The notes under the pieces were generated by a model, which was not told the DNA's origin, made no database searches, and worked only from the letters and a program-made list of their open reading frames with translations. A DNA stretch of 64,000 nucleotides from positions 186,001 through 250,000 of the forward strand of contig NZ_JALKAH010000001.1 in NCBI RefSeq assembly GCF_023015625.1. The letters run 5' to 3'. Below are positions 59,981-64,000 of the stretch, in pieces (positions within the stretch are counted from its first letter, which is position 1; each line of letters begins with the position of its first letter). The DNA comes from Yoonia sp. F2084L. GTDB taxonomy: Bacteria > Pseudomonadota > Alphaproteobacteria > Rhodobacterales > Rhodobacteraceae. The translations under genes and the position numbers were made by a program.

Positions 59981-60310
59981 CTACTCCCGGCCTGAAACGC
60001 TTTGCTGATAGCGGTCGAGTTCTTTTATCAAAGCCGCGCCAACTAGGGCGTTTTCACGCGCTGAGAACTCTGCTCAAACTGCGCCGAAGGGCATATTTTC
60101 TATGTCTTCTTTTGCCGTCAGTCTGGTCGTGACGTCCAAACTGTCTTCGGCCATCCTGAGTTGGGAAAGCGGCATCAGAAGCGCGCGCAGCAACGCCTTT
60201 TGCATATTGCGTGTGCCAATGGCCCACGCAGCGGTCCGGCTGATGGTGGCATCTAAGAAATCAAACCTAATATGGGTTCGCCCAAGCAAAGACGAAAGAA
60301 TTTTGTTTTG
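59981..60310 (-). pseudogene. Remnant of L-rhamnose isomerase (RhaA C-terminus)
   Basis: On the minus strand, RTHIRFDFLDATISRTAAWA, IGTRNMQKALLRALLMP and LTAKEDIENMPFGAV line up with the last quarter of RhaA (typically [48 protein letters not shown]). The frame breaks at 60074; in another frame ALVGAALIKELDRYQQSVSG continues to a stop at 59981 and resembles the RhaA end (WL..V..YE..VL). No upstream part of the gene is present, so it is a truncated, frameshifted relic. The gap 59806-60409 holds only this and hairpins. Confidence 0.75.
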
Positions 60311-60409
60311 TTTAGGGCTTCGTTTATACTTTGGGTTGCGTTGGGGTCTGATGAGTTCCTGAACATTTTTCCTGGTTTCGATTCCTTCGCCTAAACTGGG
60401 AGGAATAAT

Positions 60410-61699
60410 ATGACGAACACATCACATCATAAAGCTGGGTCTCTGCTGGCATCTGTTGTGGCTGGTACATTCATTTGTGCGAGTCCTGCAATCGCGCAGG
60501 GCGGGCCAAATACCACCAGCCTCACCCATAGTTTTGTTTTAACTGATCTGGATGATCCTTGGGACATGGCGTTCTTGTCCGATGGCACGATGTTCTTTAC
60601 CGAAAAATGCAACGGGCTGTCGGTTCTGATGCCCTCTGGAGAGGTGAACGCGTTGCTGGGGATGACCGGCAGCGACGGGTATGCCAGCACCGCAGCTGAT
60701 TTGTTCTGCGAAGGGCAGGCCGGGATGATGGGGGTTGCGATTGATCCGAACTTTGCTGAGAACCGCAGGATTTATGTCTACTCAACGTCAAACTTGTCCA
60801 GTCCTCAAACCAACCGGCTGATGCGGCTTGAGGTGAATGATGACTTCACCGATGTCGTCGAACGCACTGATATTGTTGACGATATCCCATACAAAGTGGC
60901 CGAGAGCGATCACCCCTTTGGTGGTCCCGGCGCGCATAATGGCGGCCGTGTAAGGTTCAACCCGGGAGACGGGTTTCTCTACCTGACCACAGGTGACAAT
61001 CACAATGGCATCATTCCGCAAAGCCCTACAATGATGGGTAGCAAGGTGCTGCGCATAGATACCGATGGCAACGCAGCCCCAGACAATTCCCCACCTGAAG
61101 GTTTCGATCCACGCACGTACACCTATGGGCACCGCAACGTGCAGGGTATCGCATTCCACCCTGAAACAAACATAGCCATCGCTGCCGAGCATGGGCCCTG
61201 GCATTCGGATGAGATCACGGTGCTGGTCAATGGTGGTAACGCCGGCTGGGACCCTCGCCCGAACATGGCCGGTCGTGGTGACTGCCCTGATGATTATTGT
61301 GGGTACAGCCCCAACCAGATGGACGGCATGAACAGGTTTGAACGCGCAGCCTTCATGCCAATGACTGATCTTGAAACCTATCCGGATGCGATGCCACCGA
61401 TCTGGAACAATAACGGCTGGTCGCAGGGCACATCATCGGCCGAGTTTCTGACTGGTGAACAGTGGGGTGACTGGGATGGTCACTTGGTTGTGGGGATTAT
61501 GGGGATTGGTTTCGGCGGCACGCCCATTGGTCAACGAATTGACGTCTTTGAACTGTCCGAAGACGGCACGTCAGTAGTTGATGTCATGGAGATGACGTTG
61601 CCTATGGCGGCAGGCCGCTTCAGGTCTTTGGTACAGGGGCCGGACGGTAGCCTTTATGCCGCTGTAGATGAAGGCGAGATCCATAAGCTAGAACCATAA
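60410..61699 (+). CDS. Exported PQQ-type sugar dehydrogenase (GSDH family)
   Basis: 429 residues with GGGAGGAATAAT before the ATG. Signal peptide to about residue 30 (SPAIAQGG). The six-bladed propeller signature of the glucose/sorbosone dehydrogenase family is present: DPWDMAFLSDGTMFFTEKCNG, GMMGVAIDPNFAENRRIYVY, GGPGAHNGGRVRFNPGDGFLY, LTTGDNHNGIIPQSP, TYGHRNVQGIAFHPETN, EHGPWHSDEITVLVNGGNAGW and GRFRSLVQGPDGSLYA. These include the usual histidine and arginine positions of the PQQ site. Periplasmic oxidation of an aldose or similar substrate is likely. Substrate unknown. Confidence 0.88.
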   Translation: MTNTSHHKAGSLLASVVAGTFICASPAIAQGGPNTTSLTHSFVLTDLDDPWDMAFLSDGTMFFTEKCNGLSVLMPSGEVNALLGMTGSDGYASTAADLFCEGQAGMMGVAIDPNFAENRRIYVYSTSNLSSPQTNRLMRLEVNDDFTDVVERTDIVDDIPYKVAESDHPFGGPGAHNGGRVRFNPGDGFLYLTTGDNHNGIIPQSPTMMGSKVLRIDTDGNAAPDNSPPEGFDPRTYTYGHRNVQGIAFHPETNIAIAAEHGPWHSDEITVLVNGGNAGWDPRPNMAGRGDCPDDYCGYSPNQMDGMNRFERAAFMPMTDLETYPDAMPPIWNNNGWSQGTSSAEFLTGEQWGDWDGHLVVGIMGIGFGGTPIGQRIDVFELSEDGTSVVDVMEMTLPMAAGRFRSLVQGPDGSLYAAVDEGEIHKLEP

Positions 61700-61728
61700 T
61701 CAAGATAAATTGACAGACTTCGAGTCAA

Positions 61729-62059
61729 TTAGCGCTGTTCCGTCTCTTTTGAGACGGGCGCGCCTGTCGTGCAGCGCCCGGACTCCAGAATGTCTGCCCG
61801 CTTCCAAGCACGTATGATCGGTTCGCCATCCATCTGTGAAAGTAACGCTTTGGTCATTTCAGCGTCATCGGCCAAGCACACGAAGAAAGTAAAGTTTTCG
61901 ATGTTTCATTGACCTGGGTACTGGGCCAATACGTCTTCTATCCCGGCGCGCATTACCTCGGATTCAATGCGCGCGCGTTCAGCGAGTTCTTGAGTCGTTG
62001 CAGGCAGTGCAGCAAACTAAAAAGACGATGCCCAAAATGAGAATCATCAAATTGCGCAT
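61729..62059 (-). pseudogene. Frameshifted small exported protein
   Basis: An AGGAG lies six bases before an ATG at 62059 that starts MRNLMILILGIVFLVC, a signal-like peptide that stops early. In another frame the reading continues as LPATTQELAERARIESEVMR and GIEDVLAQYPGQ, is broken by a TGA, and resumes NIENFTFFVCLADDAEMTKA up to a stop at 61729. One frameshift and one stop therefore break a gene of about 105 codons. Family unknown. The gap 61700-62090 holds this and an inverted repeat (61740-61757), nothing else. Confidence 0.5.
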
Positions 62060-62090
62060 CGCCATCTCCTTCGACAGACCCAAGAGGTCT

Positions 62091-64000
62091 TTACTCTGCC
62101 GCTTGCATCGTAGTTTTTGACTCAAGTGGCGGCAGCGTCGAGCTTTCATCTTCCCAAATAAACTCAGGTGCTTTGATCCGCTTGGCCTGCCGTGCCAACG
62201 CCCAGTCGCGCGCTGCTTTGCTGCTGCGGCCCATGGACAGCTTGGCGAGAAGCTGAGCGAACCATTGGACGTAGGTCACAAACCAAACACGGATCGCCAA
62301 CATGGATGGGGTGAACACCAGCGTCAACATCGTCGCGATCCCAAGGCCGAAGACGACGGCGGTCGCCAATTGCTTCCACCACAGCGCCGTTGGGCTGTCG
62401 ATGGAATAGCCACCGTTCATGAAATCAAGGCTGAGGCCGAACATCATTGGCGCAAGTCCGGCCATTGTTGTGATGGTGGTCAGCAATACGGGGCGGATAC
62501 GGGCCTCGGCTGTGCGTGTGATCGCCTCGGTCCGCGGCATGTATTTGCTGTATTCCTGATAAGTGTCGATCAGGATGATGTTGTTGTTCACCACGATCCC
62601 AGCCAGCGCCACGATCCCGGTCCCTGTCATGATGATCGAGAAGGGTTGATCCATCACCAGCATCCCAACCAGTGAACCGGCGGTGGACATGACCACGGCC
62701 ATCAGAACGAGGATGGAGTTATAGATGCTGTTGAACTGTGCCAGCAGAATGATGAACATCAGCCCCAAGGCGCCAGCAAAGGCAGTTTGCAGGAAGGCAC
62801 CTGACTCGGCTTGTTCTTCCTGATCACCGGTCCATTCCCACTCGATTGAAGCGGGCAGGGGATTGGTGCTGAGCCATTCGGTCAACACCGCGATGCGTTC
62901 GTTTGCATTCAGCGGTGCCTCGGACGTGTCGCCATCAGCGACTAACTCAGTCAGGCCGACGAACGTCGTTTCACCCAACAGAGTGACAACGTCGTAACGG
63001 TCCATGCCGACAGACTCTTCGTTAACGATCCGAACAACTGCGATGGGGTCGCCATCTACGGTCAGGTTGGTCAGCCCTGCTTCAACACCTGCCTTCACAT
63101 CAAAATAGCGCTTCTGGTCGATCCGGTCGATTTGCGCCAGCTTTGGGACGGGGGTCCGGCTGATGAAGCTCGACAGTGGAATAAGACCAGAAGACGTGCG
63201 GACCTTCAGACTATCAAGCGTTGATAATACGCGGTCCTCTGCTGGCAGGCGCACACGAATGTCGATCTCATCATCGCTTGTTGCGGGGGTGAAACTGTCA
63301 AGGTAGATGCCCCGTGTCACCAATTGCACCATCGCGCCAACTGTTGCGACGTCCGCGCCGTAGCGGCCCGCTTTTTCAACATCGACGTCGATTTGCCAGT
63401 CAATGCCGGGCAAGGGCAGCGAATCTTCAATCGTGATCAGACCGGGGGTTTGTTCGAATTGTGCACGCGCGATGTTCGCCGCCTCGCGCAGCTCCTCAAA
63501 GTCATCGCTTTTGAGCCGCAGGTGCACAGGTTTACCAGAGGCGGGGCCGCGCGACTGTGCAAGGATTTCGGTTTGGATACCTGGGATTGTGTTCAGCTGC
63601 TCTTGAAGTTCGGCCAGCACAACATCACCGTCGAGTTCGGCAATACCTGCGCGATCTTCCCACGGGATCGTTTCCAGCTGCACTTGCCCGATGGTATCGC
63701 CAGGGGTGCTGGCACCGCTGGCGTCCGTGTTCAAACCACCGTCGCCCGCAAAGGAAAACGCTGTTATGACGCCGGGGTGTGCCAGCACGATGTCTTCGGC
63801 CTGCCGCACCAGATCATCTTTTTCCTGCAACGACAGGTTACCGCGTGCGCGCACATAGACGATGGCTTGTTCAGGTTCAGATTCGACGAAGAATTCAACC
63901 CCATTGTTGTTCGCGCCGTAGTAGCCAAAAATCGATATGACAGTGAAGACAACCGCACCGACGGTGACAAGCGGCATCACCGGGTTGCCTGCGATAAAGT
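62091..64000 (-). CDS. RND efflux transporter (5' end beyond window)
   Basis: The frame is open to the window edge (about 636 codons seen). It has the second half of an RND/HAE1-type inner-membrane pump: a periplasmic loop with DFEELREAANIARAQFEQTPGL and VDVEKAGRYGADVATVGAMV, then spans with FAGALGLMFIILLAQFNSIYN, VLMAVVMSTAGSLVGMLVM, GIVALAGIVVNNNIILIDTY and RIRPVLLTTITTMAGLAPMM. The charged N-N-N-I-I-L-I-D segment is the usual RND signature. The GTG/ATG near 63980 is internal, not the true start: in-frame FIAGNPV continues upstream. Drug or metal specificity cannot be told. Confidence 0.92.
   Translation of the reverse strand, partial: FIAGNPVMPLVTVGAVVFTVISIFGYYGANNNGVEFFVESEPEQAIVYVRARGNLSLQEKDDLVRQAEDIVLAHPGVITAFSFAGDGGLNTDASGASTPGDTIGQVQLETIPWEDRAGIAELDGDVVLAELQEQLNTIPGIQTEILAQSRGPASGKPVHLRLKSDDFEELREAANIARAQFEQTPGLITIEDSLPLPGIDWQIDVDVEKAGRYGADVATVGAMVQLVTRGIYLDSFTPATSDDEIDIRVRLPAEDRVLSTLDSLKVRTSSGLIPLSSFISRTPVPKLAQIDRIDQKRYFDVKAGVEAGLTNLTVDGDPIAVVRIVNEESVGMDRYDVVTLLGETTFVGLTELVADGDTSEAPLNANERIAVLTEWLSTNPLPASIEWEWTGDQEEQAESGAFLQTAFAGALGLMFIILLAQFNSIYNSILVLMAVVMSTAGSLVGMLVMDQPFSIIMTGTGIVALAGIVVNNNIILIDTYQEYSKYMPRTEAITRTAEARIRPVLLTTITTMAGLAPMMFGLSLDFMNGGYSIDSPTALWWKQLATAVVFGLGIATMLTLVFTPSMLAIRVWFVTYVQWFAQLLAKLSMGRSSKAARDWALARQAKRIKAPEFIWEDESSTLPPLESKTTMQAAE

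Noticed and set aside
60102..60362. 86-codon plus-strand frame
   Set aside because: The opposite strand carries readable L-rhamnose isomerase remains, so this is the complement of a relic.
61708..61757. Two inverted repeats (AATTGAC/GTCAATT and CCGTCTC/GAGACGG) as a terminator of the PQQ dehydrogenase gene
   Set aside because: Both stems are perfect 7-mers, but neither is followed by a T run; possible but not strong enough to annotate.
63978..63980. GTG/ATG as the start of the RND gene
   Set aside because: The frame remains open and RND-like upstream (FIAGNPV), and a full pump needs hundreds more N-terminal residues; the gene is cut by the window edge.

Overview
The window looks like chromosome from an alphaproteobacterium of the Rhodobacterales (Roseobacter/Rhodobacter relatives). 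This is inferred from gene content (photoactive yellow protein joined to gas-vesicle genes, TssL with an OmpA domain, carbohydrate ABC operons with FCD-type GntR control), the moderately high GC and the dense ATGA/TGATG-coupled operons. No rRNA, tRNA, CRISPR array or insertion sequence was recognised.

Region 1 (1-11.5 kb) is a gas-vesicle/photoreceptor island. One leftward operon runs from about 10.1 kb off the left edge: an unknown 146-aa protein, photoactive yellow protein (PYP), two unknown proteins, a p-coumaroyl-CoA-ligase-like enzyme, GvpN, a 74-aa basic protein, GvpO, a GvpA/J-family protein, GvpH, GvpF, GvpG, a two-domain CDC48-like ATPase and two further GvpF/L proteins. A divergent pair (10.3-11.5 kb) encodes another unknown protein and an acidic helix-hairpin-helix protein. 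Three of the unknown proteins (8247-8732, 8747-9292, 10291-10830) appear to be distant paralogues of one undescribed family placed around the PYP gene. This is the best candidate here for a new system: light sensing tied to flotation.

Region 2 (11.7-22.7 kb) is a carbohydrate island. A leftward operon (ABC ATPase, binding protein, two permeases, Tm-1-like protein, class II aldolase) faces a rightward set (GntR/FCD repressor, metallo-beta-lactamase lactonase, HAD-IIA hydrolase, second class II aldolase, FGGY kinase). Two identical 12-bp palindromes in the two control regions are probable repressor operators. The substrate cannot be named.

Region 3 (22.8-59.0 kb) begins with a Tat-exported berberine-bridge-type FAD oxidase, then carries a complete type VI secretion system (T6SS). 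Rightward genes: PP2C phosphatase, membrane-anchored M15 peptidase, a protein that looks like a degenerate DotU-TssM fusion without the GTPase domain, and VgrG. Leftward from 52.6 kb: PpkA kinase, TssA, TssB, TssC, Hcp, TssE, TssF, TssG, FHA protein, TssJ, TssK, TssL-OmpA, TssM, TagF. ClpV (TssH) is divergent. Flanking exported genes (caspase-Sel1 protein, beta-barrel-like protein, three OmpA-domain proteins, one with a YceI domain) suggest an envelope module around the T6SS.

Region 4 (59.2-64 kb) holds a small exported CxxCH protein, a decayed fragment of L-rhamnose isomerase, a PQQ-type sugar dehydrogenase, a frameshifted small exported protein, and the C-terminal part of an RND efflux pump that runs off the right edge.
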